Part shown: positions 1-8,230 of the stretch, piece after piece | How positions within the stretch are numbered: position 1 is the stretch's first letter | How the letters are laid out: the number at the start of each line of letters is the position of its first letter | Source of the DNA: Rhodospirillales bacterium | GTDB lineage: Bacteria > Pseudomonadota > Alphaproteobacteria > UBA828 | Length of the DNA stretch: 36,251 nt | Direction of reading: 5' to 3' | NCBI GenBank assembly: GCA_028820995.1 | Contig: JAPPHR010000017.1 | Coordinates: forward strand, 27,732-63,982 | Program-made: the position numbers and the translations under genes | Notes under the pieces: model-generated | The model's database searches: none | Seen by the model: the letters and a program-made list of their open reading frames with translations, nothing else | Told to the model about the DNA's origin: nothing

Positions 1-115
1 CCCCCCGGCCGCGCCCCCCCCCCCCCGCGCGTGCCCGCCCCGCCCCCCCCCGGGCCCCGGGGCTCCCCCCCCCCCCCCCCGCCCGGCCCCGGGCGGGGGC
101 CCCCCCCCCCCTCGG
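1..115. other. C/G homopolymer-rich contig edge, likely artefact
   Basis: Almost the whole stretch consists of runs of C broken by G, with barely any A or T. This is unlike the balanced GC-rich coding DNA that begins near position 116. Such low-complexity ends typically arise when an assembler extends a contig into poly-G reads of two-colour sequencing chemistry, which read as poly-C on the opposite strand. No promoter, ribosome-binding site or credible protein is visible. An open frame runs through it but encodes only a Pro/Gly/Arg string. It probably replaces the real upstream DNA, where the missing solute-binding protein gene would be expected. The artefact reading is inference; the composition is directly visible. 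Confidence 0.75.
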
Positions 116-157
116 CCGTATTCCCCAACTGCGGGGCATACGGGTGTATCCTTCGTG

Positions 158-1054
158 ATGGACTACGGCCGTTACCTTCGTGGCTGGGCGCAACATGCGT
201 TGCCCCGGCTTGTCCTCGCGCCGAGTTTTGCGGCGATCGTTCTCTTCGTATACGGCTTTATCGTTTTCACCGCGTACCTGTCGTTCACCAATTCCCGCAT
301 CCTGCCCAAATTCAATCTGATCGGCTTCGAGAATTACGAGAAGCTGTTCGGGCTGCGCCACTGGTCGACGGCGATCGAGAACCTGGCGATCTTCGGCGGG
401 CTCTATATCGCCATCTGCACCGTGATCGGCCTCACGCTGGCAATCCTCCTCGACCAGAAGATCCGCAGCGAAGGCGTGCTGCGACCGCTCTACCTCTACC
501 CGATGGCGCTCAGCTTCATCGTCACGGGCACGGCGTGGAAGTGGTTCCTCGACCCCGGCATCGGGCTGGAGCAGACCCTGCAGAGCTGGGGCTGGGCAAG
601 CTTCGAGTTCGACTGGATCAAGGACCGCCAGATGGCGATCTACACCATCGTGATCGCCGCGGTCTGGCAGACCTCGGGCTTCGTCATGGCCATATTCCTG
701 GCCGGATTGCGCGGGATCGACAACGAGATCATCAAAGCGGCGCAGATCGACGGCGCGTCGAACTTCCGGCTCTATGCCCGGATCATCATCCCTCAGCTCA
801 GGCCCGCATTCCTCTCGGCGTTCGTCGTGCTCGCCCACATGGCGATCAAGTCCTACGACCTGGTGGTGGCACTGACCGGCGGCGGACCGGGGCGAGCGAC
901 CGAGATGCCGGCGACCTTCATGTATTCCTACACCTTCACACGCAACCAGATGGGCATCGGCGCGGGCTCGGCAGTCATCATGCTCATGATGATCGCTGCG
1001 ATCATCGTGCCCTACCTCTATGCCGAGCTGCGGGAGCGACGCCATGGCGGCTAG
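158..1054 (+). CDS. Sugar ABC transporter permease (MalF/UgpA type)
   Basis: Inner-membrane permease of a carbohydrate-type ABC importer (binding-protein-dependent transport family 1). It has about six hydrophobic segments; the first spans roughly residues 17-43. The cytoplasmic EAA loop, which docks on the ATPase, reads EIIKAAQIDGASNFRLY followed by IIIPQLRP. An LTGGGPGRAT stretch typical of MalF/UgpA-like permeases follows. At about 298 residues it is full length. A GTG lies directly before the chosen ATG (position 155), and no strong ribosome-binding site is seen, perhaps because the upstream DNA is artefactual. The stop overlaps the start of the next permease by 11 bases, so the two are translationally coupled. 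The substrate cannot be read from sequence; the downstream GMC and SDR dehydrogenases suggest a sugar or polyol. Confidence 0.92.
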   Translation: MDYGRYLRGWAQHALPRLVLAPSFAAIVLFVYGFIVFTAYLSFTNSRILPKFNLIGFENYEKLFGLRHWSTAIENLAIFGGLYIAICTVIGLTLAILLDQKIRSEGVLRPLYLYPMALSFIVTGTAWKWFLDPGIGLEQTLQSWGWASFEFDWIKDRQMAIYTIVIAAVWQTSGFVMAIFLAGLRGIDNEIIKAAQIDGASNFRLYARIIIPQLRPAFLSAFVVLAHMAIKSYDLVVALTGGGPGRATEMPATFMYSYTFTRNQMGIGAGSAVIMLMMIAAIIVPYLYAELRERRHGG

Positions 1055-1925
1055 TGCCATCGAGACCGCAGTGCGCACGGGGCGGCTCACGCGAGCGTTG
1101 ATCTACGCGGCGCTGCTTGTCTTTGCCGTCTACTACCTGCTGCCGCTCTTCGTCATGATGGTGAACTCGCTGAAGGAGCTCGACGAGATCCGCGGCGGCA
1201 ACATGCTGGCGCTGCCCGAGATCGTCACCATCGCGCCCTGGATCAAGGCCTGGAATCAAGCCCAGATCGGCGTCCAGCCCACCGGGCTTGCGCCCTACTT
1301 CCTGAACTCGATCAAGATGGTCGTGCCGGCCGTGATCATCTCCACGCTGCTGGGGGCGCTCAACGGCTATGTGCTCACCAAGTGGCGCTTCAGGGGCGAT
1401 ACCCTGGTCTTCGCGTTGATGTTGTTCGCCTGTTTCATCCCATTCCAGATCGTGCTCATCCCGATGGCCCGCGTGCTCGGCTTCCTCGGCATCGCCGGCA
1501 CAACCTGGGGCCTGGTGCTGGTGCACGTGGTCTATGGCCTCGGCTTCACCACGCTCTTCTTCCGCAACTACTACGCTGCGTTCCCCACCGAGCTGGTGAA
1601 GGCCGCGCAAATCGACGGCGCCAACTTCCTCCGCATCTTCTATCGAATCCTGCTGCCGAGCTCGGGCCCCATCATCGTGGTCACGGTGATCTGGCAGTTC
1701 ACCAACGTGTGGAACGATTTTCTGTTCGGCGCCTCGTTCGCCGACTTCGATTCGCAGCCCATGACCGTGGCGCTCAACAATCTGGTCAGCTCGTCGACGG
1801 GCGTGAAGGAGTACAACGTGCATTTTGCCGGCGCGATCCTGGCAGCGATCCCGACGCTGCTGGTCTACATCGTCGCCGGCCGCTACTTCGTGCGCGGCCT
1901 CATGGCCGGCGCCGTCAAAGGGTAA
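1044..1925 (+). CDS. Sugar ABC transporter permease (MalG/UgpE type)
   Basis: Second membrane subunit of the carbohydrate importer, partner of the preceding MalF-type permease. About 293 residues with six predicted membrane segments. The first covers roughly residues 17-38 and is followed by a periplasmic NSLKELDEI stretch typical of MalG-like proteins. The EAA loop reads ELVKAAQIDGANFLRIFYRI and then LLPSSGP. I chose the ATG at 1044, which gives MAASAIET; an in-frame ATG at 1020 would lie deeper inside the upstream gene. The gene ends four bases before the ATPase start codon. Three-gene coupling (permease, permease, ATPase) is the standard layout of CUT1-type sugar transporters. The binding protein is not in the window. 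Confidence 0.93.
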   Translation: MAASAIETAVRTGRLTRALIYAALLVFAVYYLLPLFVMMVNSLKELDEIRGGNMLALPEIVTIAPWIKAWNQAQIGVQPTGLAPYFLNSIKMVVPAVIISTLLGALNGYVLTKWRFRGDTLVFALMLFACFIPFQIVLIPMARVLGFLGIAGTTWGLVLVHVVYGLGFTTLFFRNYYAAFPTELVKAAQIDGANFLRIFYRILLPSSGPIIVVTVIWQFTNVWNDFLFGASFADFDSQPMTVALNNLVSSSTGVKEYNVHFAGAILAAIPTLLVYIVAGRYFVRGLMAGAVKG

Positions 1926-1929
1926 GGAC

Positions 1930-3042
1930 ATGTCCTTTCTGGTGGTCAGCGGCCTCGAAAAGCGCTTCGGCCCGGTCGAAGTGCTCAAGGGTATCGACAT
2001 CAGCGTGCCGCAAGGCGGCTTCCTCGTGCTGGTCGGGCCGTCGGGCTGCGGCAAATCAACGCTGCTCAACACAATCGCCGGCCTGGAGACCGTTTCCGCC
2101 GGGGAGATTCTCATCGACGGCGCCCGGGTGAACGAGCTTCATCCCTCCAAGCGCGACATCGCCATGGTGTTCCAGTCCTACGCGCTCTATCCCAACATGA
2201 ACGTCGCCAAGAACATGTCGTTCGGCATGGAGATGCGGGGCGTCCCCAGAGCCGAACGCAAGGAGACCGTGGCCAGGGTAGCCAACATGCTGCAGATCGA
2301 AGACCTGCTCGACCGCAAGCCGGGCCAGCTTTCGGGCGGCCAACGGCAGCGCGTTGCCATGGGGCGCGCCCTTGTGCGCGACCCGAAAATTTTCCTGTTC
2401 GACGAGCCGCTGTCCAACCTGGACGCCAAGCTCCGCGTCGAGATGCGCACGGAAATTCAGAAGCTGCACCAGCGGCTGGGCACGACCATCGTCTACGTCA
2501 CCCACGACCAGATCGAGGCGATGACGCTTGCAACCGTGATCGCGGTGCTGAAAGGCGGCGTCCTGCAACAGGTCGGCAGCCCGGCGGAGATCTACAACAT
2601 GCCCAACAATATCTTCGTGGCGGACTTTATGGGCTCGCCCTCGATGAACCTGGTGCCGGCGCGGCTCGACCGGGCCGACGGGGCTCTGGTCGTGAGCCTC
2701 AAGCGGGCCGACGGCTCGACCACGGCGCTGCCTCTTCACCGGCCATCCGATGCTGCCCGCGCCCATGTCGGCCGCGACGTGATCCTGGGACTGCGGCCCG
2801 AGAACATCGACGATGCCCCTGAACCCGGCGCGACTAGCGGCTATCATCATCCGCTCGAAGCCCACGTGGAGGTCACGCAGCCGACCGGGGCCGATACGCT
2901 GGCGATGATCAGGCTGGGCGGTAGGGAAGCCGTCGCCCGGCTCCGGGCAGAAACCGGCGCGCGTGCCGGGGAGCGCCGCAGGTTCACAGTGGACATGTCC
3001 AAGGCGGTGCTGTTCGACCCGGAGACCGAGGAGAGACTCTGA
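1930..3042 (+). CDS. Sugar ABC transporter ATP-binding protein (MalK/UgpC type)
   Basis: Cytoplasmic ATPase that energises the upstream permease pair; 370 residues, normal for MalK/UgpC. The Walker A motif GPSGCGKST lies near residues 38-46. It is followed by the Q-loop (MVFQSYALYP), the ABC signature LSGGQRQR, Walker B IFLFDEPLSNLD and the switch histidine in VTHDQIEAMTL. The C-terminal third is the TOBE/OB regulatory region, including LGLRPENI, typical of sugar ATPases. I start at ATG 1930; an in-frame ATG at 1825 lies inside the upstream permease. The gene is followed after only four bases by a GTG-started GMC oxidoreductase, so transport and oxidation belong to one operon. MalK-type ATPases often serve several importers, so substrate specificity is not implied. 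Confidence 0.94.
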   Translation: MSFLVVSGLEKRFGPVEVLKGIDISVPQGGFLVLVGPSGCGKSTLLNTIAGLETVSAGEILIDGARVNELHPSKRDIAMVFQSYALYPNMNVAKNMSFGMEMRGVPRAERKETVARVANMLQIEDLLDRKPGQLSGGQRQRVAMGRALVRDPKIFLFDEPLSNLDAKLRVEMRTEIQKLHQRLGTTIVYVTHDQIEAMTLATVIAVLKGGVLQQVGSPAEIYNMPNNIFVADFMGSPSMNLVPARLDRADGALVVSLKRADGSTTALPLHRPSDAARAHVGRDVILGLRPENIDDAPEPGATSGYHHPLEAHVEVTQPTGADTLAMIRLGGREAVARLRAETGARAGERRRFTVDMSKAVLFDPETEERL

Positions 3043-3046
3043 GCCG

Positions 3047-4549
3047 GTGCCCGCCCGCTTCGATGTCGTCATCATCGGGTCCGGCGTGGGCGGCGGCTGC
3101 ATTGCGCACGTTCTGGCTCCCAGCGGCGCCCGCATCGTGATCCTCGAGCGCGGCTCGCGGCTGCCGCGGGAAGACCGCAACTGGGACCCGGAGGCGGTCT
3201 ACGCCGATGCCGCCTACAAGTCCGACGAGCGCTGGGTGGACGGGAACGGCCGCTCGTTTCGGCCCGGGCAGTTCTACTATGTCGGCGGCCACACGAAGGT
3301 GTTCGGCGCCACCATGTTCCGCTTCCGCCGCGAGGATTTCTCGGCCATGGAGCACGCCGGTGGGCTGTCGCCGGCCTGGCCCATCGACTACGAGACGCTG
3401 GAGCCCTACTACGCCCGGGCCGAGCGCCTCTTCGGCGTGCACGGCGAGGCCTGCGCCGACCCGACGGAGCCGCCGCGCTCGGGCCCGTACCCGCATCCGC
3501 CGCTGCGCCACAACCCGGTGATTGCCGAAGTCGCCGAGCAATTGCGCGCCCAGGGCCTGCACCCCTTCCCGGTGCCATCGTCGGTGCAGAACCACGAGGG
3601 CGGCGCCTGCGTGCGCTGCAACACCTGCGACGGCTTCCCCTGCCGTCTGGGTGCCAAGGGCGACGCCGAGACCCGGCTCATCGACCCGGTGTTGCAGCAC
3701 GAGAACGTCGAGTTGCGATGCCAGGCACAGGTCGTCCGGCTACGTGCGGACGCGAGTGGCCGGCGCGTCGCCGCGGCCGAGCTGGCCGACGGGACGAAGG
3801 TGCAAGGCGATCTCTTCGTGCTGGCGGCGGGCGCCGTCAACAGCGCCGCCATCCTGCTTCGCTCGACCCACGCGAAGCACCCCGAGGGCCTTGCCAACGC
3901 GTCCGGCACGGTCGGGCGCCACTACATGAACCACAACTGCACCGCAGTGATGGCGATCAGGCCGCTCCGAGCCAACAGGGAGGTTTTCCAGAAGACGCTG
4001 GCGCTCAACGACTTCTACCTCGACGATGGCGCGGACGGCCCGCCGCTCGGCAACATTCAGCTCCTGGGCAAGATCATGGAGCCGATGCTGCGCAACGAAA
4101 TCCGCCGCGTGCCGCGATGGGCGCGGACCTGGCTCGCGGCTCACAGCATCGACTGGTATGCCATGTCGGAGGACCTGCCGCATCCCGAGAGCCGGGTCCG
4201 TGCACGCGATGACGGCGCCATCGTCCTCGACTGGCGGCGGACGAACCTGGCCGCGCACGAGACACTGGTCGCCAAGGCGCGCCGCATGCTGCGTGCTGCA
4301 GGCTTCCCCATCGTGCTGACCAAGGCGTTCTCCAAGGACACGCCGTCGCACCAGTGCGGCACCGTGCGCTTCGGCCACGACCCGGCGAACGCGCCGCTCG
4401 ACCCCTTCTGCAAGGCCTTCGACCTCGACAATCTCTACGTCGTCGATGCCTCGTTCTTTCCCTCGTCCGCCGCCGTCAATCCCGCGCTCACAGTCGCCGC
4501 CCAGGCGCTGCGGGCCGGCGAGCACATCGCGCAGGCGGCGCTGCACTAG
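3047..4549 (+). CDS. GMC-family FAD oxidoreductase with cysteine cluster
   Basis: Flavoprotein of the glucose-methanol-choline family, expected to oxidise an alcohol group of a sugar or polyol with FAD. The dinucleotide-binding motif GSGVGGG is at residues 11-17. The C-terminal domain contains HQCGTVRFG, whose His is the usual catalytic base, and SAAVNPALT with the partner Asn. Four cysteines at 188, 191, 194 and 199 are spaced C-x2-C-x2-C-x4-C. Bacterial FAD glucose, fructose and gluconate dehydrogenase catalytic subunits carry a comparable insert, which in Burkholderia glucose dehydrogenase binds a 3Fe-4S cluster. No small Tat-exported subunit or cytochrome subunit is next to it. The GTG start at 3047 lies four bases after the ATPase stop; 500 residues. 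The electron acceptor and substrate are unknown. Confidence 0.88.
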   Translation: MPARFDVVIIGSGVGGGCIAHVLAPSGARIVILERGSRLPREDRNWDPEAVYADAAYKSDERWVDGNGRSFRPGQFYYVGGHTKVFGATMFRFRREDFSAMEHAGGLSPAWPIDYETLEPYYARAERLFGVHGEACADPTEPPRSGPYPHPPLRHNPVIAEVAEQLRAQGLHPFPVPSSVQNHEGGACVRCNTCDGFPCRLGAKGDAETRLIDPVLQHENVELRCQAQVVRLRADASGRRVAAAELADGTKVQGDLFVLAAGAVNSAAILLRSTHAKHPEGLANASGTVGRHYMNHNCTAVMAIRPLRANREVFQKTLALNDFYLDDGADGPPLGNIQLLGKIMEPMLRNEIRRVPRWARTWLAAHSIDWYAMSEDLPHPESRVRARDDGAIVLDWRRTNLAAHETLVAKARRMLRAAGFPIVLTKAFSKDTPSHQCGTVRFGHDPANAPLDPFCKAFDLDNLYVVDASFFPSSAAVNPALTVAAQALRAGEHIAQAALH

Positions 4550-4558
4550 CGGGTTCCC

Positions 4559-5356
4559 GTGGCCGAAACCCCGATCACCTCACTCCGCAGCCGCCCCGTC
4601 GCGCTCGTCACCGGCGGCCGACGCGGCATCGGCGCGGCCATCGCCGTCGAGCTGGCCGCAGCCGGCTGCGACGTCGCCTACACGGACCTGCTGCCGGCAG
4701 AGGCCGATGATCTAGTACAAGCCGGCATCGAGGCGGCCGGCGGCCGGGCGCTCTATGTCGAGAGCGACATCGCCGACCTCGACGGCCACCAATCGCTGAT
4801 CGAGGCCGTGACCGATTGGGGCGGCGGGCTCGACGTGCTGGTCAACAACGCAGGCATCGGCTCGCCCCGGCGCGGCGACCTGCTGTTGCTGACGCCCGAA
4901 CACTTCGACAGGGTCATGGGGGTCAACCTCAGGGGCACATTCTTCCTCAGCCAGCGCGCCGCCGCGTGGATGGCGGCGCACCCGCGCGGCGACGGCTTCC
5001 GCCGCGCCATCGTCACCATCGGCTCCGTCAGCGCGGAGATGGCCTCGCCGGAGCGCGGCGAATACTGCATCTCCAAGGCAGGGCTTGCCATGGCGACCAA
5101 GCTGCTGGCACTGCGCCTCGCCGACGAGGGCATCTCGGTCTTCGAGATTCGCCCGGGTATCATCCGCACCGACATGACCGCCGCCGTCGCAGACGTATAC
5201 GACCGCAGGATCGCCGAGGGGCTGAGCCCCATCCGGCGCTGGGGCGAGCCGGCGGATGTCGCCCGCGCTACGGCGGCGCTGGTGCGCGGCGACTTCGCCT
5301 TTGCCACCGGCAGCGTCGTCCACGTGGACGGCGGCCTTTCCATTCAGCGGCTGTGA
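4559..5356 (+). CDS. SDR family oxidoreductase (3-ketoacyl reductase-like)
   Basis: Classical short-chain dehydrogenase of 265 residues, NAD(P)-dependent and cytoplasmic. The cofactor motif TGGRRGIG is at residues 18-25, NNAG at 96-99, and the catalytic residues are Ser156, Tyr169 and Lys173 (YCISK). The end, HVDGGLSIQRL, is the usual SDR tail. Annotation pipelines often call this type 3-ketoacyl-ACP reductase, but its position between two GMC dehydrogenases in a sugar-transport operon points to a polyol or sugar dehydrogenase acting on an oxidised or reduced intermediate. The start is GTG at 4559, nine bases after the previous stop. The stop is followed after two bases by the ATG of the next gene, indicating tight coupling. 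Confidence 0.92.
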   Translation: MAETPITSLRSRPVALVTGGRRGIGAAIAVELAAAGCDVAYTDLLPAEADDLVQAGIEAAGGRALYVESDIADLDGHQSLIEAVTDWGGGLDVLVNNAGIGSPRRGDLLLLTPEHFDRVMGVNLRGTFFLSQRAAAWMAAHPRGDGFRRAIVTIGSVSAEMASPERGEYCISKAGLAMATKLLALRLADEGISVFEIRPGIIRTDMTAAVADVYDRRIAEGLSPIRRWGEPADVARATAALVRGDFAFATGSVVHVDGGLSIQRL

Positions 5357-5358
5357 CC

Positions 5359-6945
5359 ATGCACGAATTCGATTACGTCATCGTGGGCGCTGGCGCGGCG
5401 GGCTGCTGCCTCGCGGCGCGGCTTTCCGAGGACCCCGATGTCTCCGTCCTGCTCCTGGAAGCCGGCGGCAAGGACCGGCACCCCTACATTCGCGTGCCGG
5501 CCGGTTTCGCCAAGCTGACCGGATCATCCCACACGTGGGGCTATTCCACGGCGCCCCAGGGCGAGATCGACGGGCGCGCGATGTGGTACCCGCAGGGCCG
5601 CGTGCTGGGCGGCGGCAGTTCCATCAACGCCATGATCTACGCGCGCGGCAACGCCAAGGACTACGATGCCTGGGGCGAGGCGGGCTGCCCCGGCTGGTCC
5701 TATTCCGACGTGCTGCCCTATTTCAGGCGGCCCGAGGACAACGAGCGCTTCCACGACGAGTACCACGGCTCCGGCGGCCCCCTCGGCGTAAGCGACCCTG
5801 TCCGCCCCTTGCCGATATCGGCGGCGTTCCTGCGTGCGGCACAGCAGGCGGGGCTGCCCTTCAACCCCGATTTCAACGGCGCGTCGCAGGAAGGCTGCGG
5901 CTACTACCAGGTGACCAATCGCGACGGCCGGCGCTGTAGCGCGGTCGATGCCTTCCTGCGGCCCGCGATGGCGCGGCGGAACCTCAGGGTGGAGACCCGC
6001 AGAATGGCGACCCGGGTGGTCATCGAGAGCGGGCGCGCGGTCGGAGTCGACTATGGCCACCCAGGGAGGACCGTGCATGTGCGGGCCACCCGCGAAGTGC
6101 TGGTCAGCGCCGGCGCCGTCGGCTCCCCCAAGCTGCTCATGCTCTCCGGCATCGGCCGCGCCGACGACCTGAAGGCACTCGGCATCGACGTGGTCCACGA
6201 CCTGCCGGGCGTCGGCCAGAACCTGCAGGACCACTTCGACGCTTACGTGGTGAGCGAATGCCGTGGCGACTTCAGCTACGACAAGGTTAAGCAACCCCAC
6301 CGCACCCTCTGGGCCGTCCTGCAGTACGCGCTCTCCCGGCAGGGTCCGCTCGCGTCCACACTGATCGACGCCGGCGGGTTCTGGTACGCCGACCCGGACG
6401 CCCGCTCGCCCGACATCCAGATGCATTTCGTGCTGGGCTCAGGGCTGGAGCATGGCCTCGCCAAGCTGAAGAACGCCGGAGTCACCCTCAACTCGTGCTT
6501 TTCCCGTCCGCGCTCGCGGGGCACTGTCACTCTTCGGGATTCCGACCCGCGCACGGCGCCCGTGATCGACCCCAACTACTGGAGCGACCCCTACGATCGC
6601 GAAATGTCGCTGCGCGGCTTCAAGCTCGCGCGCGAGATCATGGCTCAGGACGCCTTCCGGCCCTTCGTCCTGTGCGAGCGCTATCCGGGCCCCGACGTTC
6701 AGAGCGATGCCGACATCGCCGCATACGCCCGCAAGGTGGGCAAGACGGACTACCACCCGGTCGGCACCTGCAAGATGGGCACCGACGACATGGCGGTTGT
6801 GGACCCCGCATTGAGGGTGCGCGGACTGGAGGGCCTGCGCGTCATCGACTCCTCGATCATGCCGTTCCTGCCCAGCAGCAATACCAACGCGCCCACCACT
6901 ATGGTGGCGGAGAAGGGCGCCGACCATGTGCGCGGCCTGATCTGA
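5359..6945 (+). CDS. GMC-family oxidoreductase (choline dehydrogenase-like)
   Basis: FAD-dependent alcohol dehydrogenase of the choline dehydrogenase branch of the GMC family, 528 residues. GAGAAG (residues 10-15) binds the ADP part of FAD. GMC signature 1 appears as GGGSSINAMIYARG from residue 84, and signature 2 as GAVGSPKLLMLSGIG. The C-terminal catalytic pair is the His in DYHPVGTCKMG and the Asn in SNTNAPTTMVAEKGA. It differs clearly from the cysteine-cluster GMC protein two genes upstream, so they are not recent duplicates. The ATG at 5359 lies two bases after the SDR stop. An electron-transfer partner is not seen; enzymes of this branch usually pass electrons to quinones or dyes rather than NAD. 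Substrate unknown, likely a primary alcohol of a sugar-like compound. Confidence 0.92.
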   Translation: MHEFDYVIVGAGAAGCCLAARLSEDPDVSVLLLEAGGKDRHPYIRVPAGFAKLTGSSHTWGYSTAPQGEIDGRAMWYPQGRVLGGGSSINAMIYARGNAKDYDAWGEAGCPGWSYSDVLPYFRRPEDNERFHDEYHGSGGPLGVSDPVRPLPISAAFLRAAQQAGLPFNPDFNGASQEGCGYYQVTNRDGRRCSAVDAFLRPAMARRNLRVETRRMATRVVIESGRAVGVDYGHPGRTVHVRATREVLVSAGAVGSPKLLMLSGIGRADDLKALGIDVVHDLPGVGQNLQDHFDAYVVSECRGDFSYDKVKQPHRTLWAVLQYALSRQGPLASTLIDAGGFWYADPDARSPDIQMHFVLGSGLEHGLAKLKNAGVTLNSCFSRPRSRGTVTLRDSDPRTAPVIDPNYWSDPYDREMSLRGFKLAREIMAQDAFRPFVLCERYPGPDVQSDADIAAYARKVGKTDYHPVGTCKMGTDDMAVVDPALRVRGLEGLRVIDSSIMPFLPSSNTNAPTTMVAEKGADHVRGLI

Positions 6946-6961
6946 CCACACACACGATCCG

Positions 6962-8134
6962 ATGACCTCTCTCGCCATCGCTCTCCCCGACGAGACGGGC
7001 CGCCTGGTCACCTATGAACCGGCGGCGCGGCCGATCGCGGCGCCGACCGGCCCGCACCGCTTCAACCGCACGGCCTTCGCGGCGGTGCACGTCGTGGCCG
7101 ACCCGCTGACCGCGCGGGAGCCGAGCCTCGGCCCCGCCATCGACTGGGAGGCGACGCTCGCCTTCCGCCGCCATGTTCTGGATCTCGGCCTCGGCGTCGC
7201 GGAGGCGATGGACACGGCCCAGCGCGGCATGGGCCTCGACTGGCCCGCCGCCAGGGAGCTGATCGAGCGCTCGCTCACCGCTGCGGCCCCGGCAGAGCGC
7301 AACCGCATCGTCTGCGGCGTCGGCACCGATCACCTCGACCCCGAGGAGGTCCGCTCGCTCGACGACATCGTGGCTGCCTACCTTGAGCAGCTCGCCGCCG
7401 TGCAGAAGGCGGGCGGGCGGGTCGTCCTCATGGCGAGCCGCGCGCTGGCCCGCATCGCAACCAGCCCCGCCGATTACGAGACTGTTTATCACCGCGTTCT
7501 GGCCGAGGCCGACGCGCCGGTGATCTTGCACTGGTTGGGCGAGATGTTCGACCCGGCGCTCGCCGGCTATTGGGGCGCGAACGACTTCCCGCCCGCGCTC
7601 GAGACCGCGCTAACCGTCATCCATGCCAACGCGGCACGGATCGACGGGATCAAGCTGTCCCTGCTCGACGACGGCAAGGAAATCGAGATGCGCCGGCGCC
7701 TGCCGGGCGGCGTCAGGATGTACACGGGCGACGACTTCAACTATCCGGCGCTGATCGAGGGCGACGATCAGGGCCACAGCGACGCGCTGCTCGGCATCTT
7801 CGATCCCATCGCGCCTGCGGCCTCTGCGGCGCTCTCGGCGCTGGCGGAGGGCGATTCGGCGACTTACCACCGGCTGCTGGAGCCCACCGTCCCGCTGTCG
7901 CGCCTGATCTTCCGCCCGCCCACCCGGCACTACAAGACAGGCGTCGTGTTCCTGGCTTACCTCAACGGTTTCCAGGACCATTTCGTGATGGTCAGCGGCG
8001 CGCAGGCGATGCGGCCCCTGCCCTACTTCACCGAACTCTTCCGCAAGGCCGACAGCGCCGGCCTGCTACGTGATCCCGAAAGCGCGGTCGCCCGCATGCG
8101 TTCGCTCCTCCGCCTCTACGGCATCGAGGGTTAG
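6962..8134 (+). CDS. DUF993 family protein (DHDPS-like TIM barrel)
   Basis: 390-residue protein that I recognise as DUF993, a group annotated as dihydrodipicolinate synthase family. It probably folds as a class I aldolase-type TIM barrel. Visible blocks are VCGVGTDHL, VVLMASRALAR, VILHWLGEMFDPALAGYWG, and IDGIKLSLLDD, which holds a Lys at a place suited to a Schiff-base lysine. RMYTGDDFNYPALIEGDD and LLGIFDPIAPAAS follow. Known DUF993 genes often sit with sugar ABC transporters and dehydrogenases, as here, but no reaction has been firmly assigned to my knowledge. By position it could perform retro-aldol cleavage or dehydration of the oxidised product made by the upstream dehydrogenases. The ATG start lies 16 bases after the GMC stop; this is the last gene of the operon. 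Confidence 0.85.
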   Translation: MTSLAIALPDETGRLVTYEPAARPIAAPTGPHRFNRTAFAAVHVVADPLTAREPSLGPAIDWEATLAFRRHVLDLGLGVAEAMDTAQRGMGLDWPAARELIERSLTAAAPAERNRIVCGVGTDHLDPEEVRSLDDIVAAYLEQLAAVQKAGGRVVLMASRALARIATSPADYETVYHRVLAEADAPVILHWLGEMFDPALAGYWGANDFPPALETALTVIHANAARIDGIKLSLLDDGKEIEMRRRLPGGVRMYTGDDFNYPALIEGDDQGHSDALLGIFDPIAPAASAALSALAEGDSATYHRLLEPTVPLSRLIFRPPTRHYKTGVVFLAYLNGFQDHFVMVSGAQAMRPLPYFTELFRKADSAGLLRDPESAVARMRSLLRLYGIEG

Positions 8135-8168
8135 CGGTGGAGCATCAACGGGTTGTCCATCCGGGACT

Positions 8169-8182
8169 GGTTTTCGAAAACC
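8169..8182. repeat. Perfect 14-bp palindrome between convergent operons
   Basis: GGTTTTCGAAAACC is perfectly self-complementary and sits in the 96-bp gap between the stop of the DUF993 gene (+) and the stop of the crotonase gene (-). CCATC and GATGG flank it and could lengthen the stem around a bulge on the left side. The T/A tracts are part of the stem rather than a trailing run, so a classical intrinsic terminator is not clear in either direction. It may be a bidirectional transcription stop or a protein-binding site. Confidence 0.4.
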
Positions 8183-8230
8183 GATGGGTGACGGGAGGAT
8201 CGGGGCCGGGACTGCGGCGAGACATGCCGC

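Noticed and set aside
31-1101. A 356-codon frame starting in the C-rich contig edge
   Set aside because: It is out of frame with the MalF-type permease it overlaps and encodes a Pro/Gly/Arg-rich sequence without membrane segments.
4816-5358. In-frame N-terminal extension of the second GMC enzyme through the SDR gene
   Set aside because: The SDR motifs in the other frame are intact, and the conserved GMC flavin motif begins right after ATG 5359, so no fusion protein is likely.
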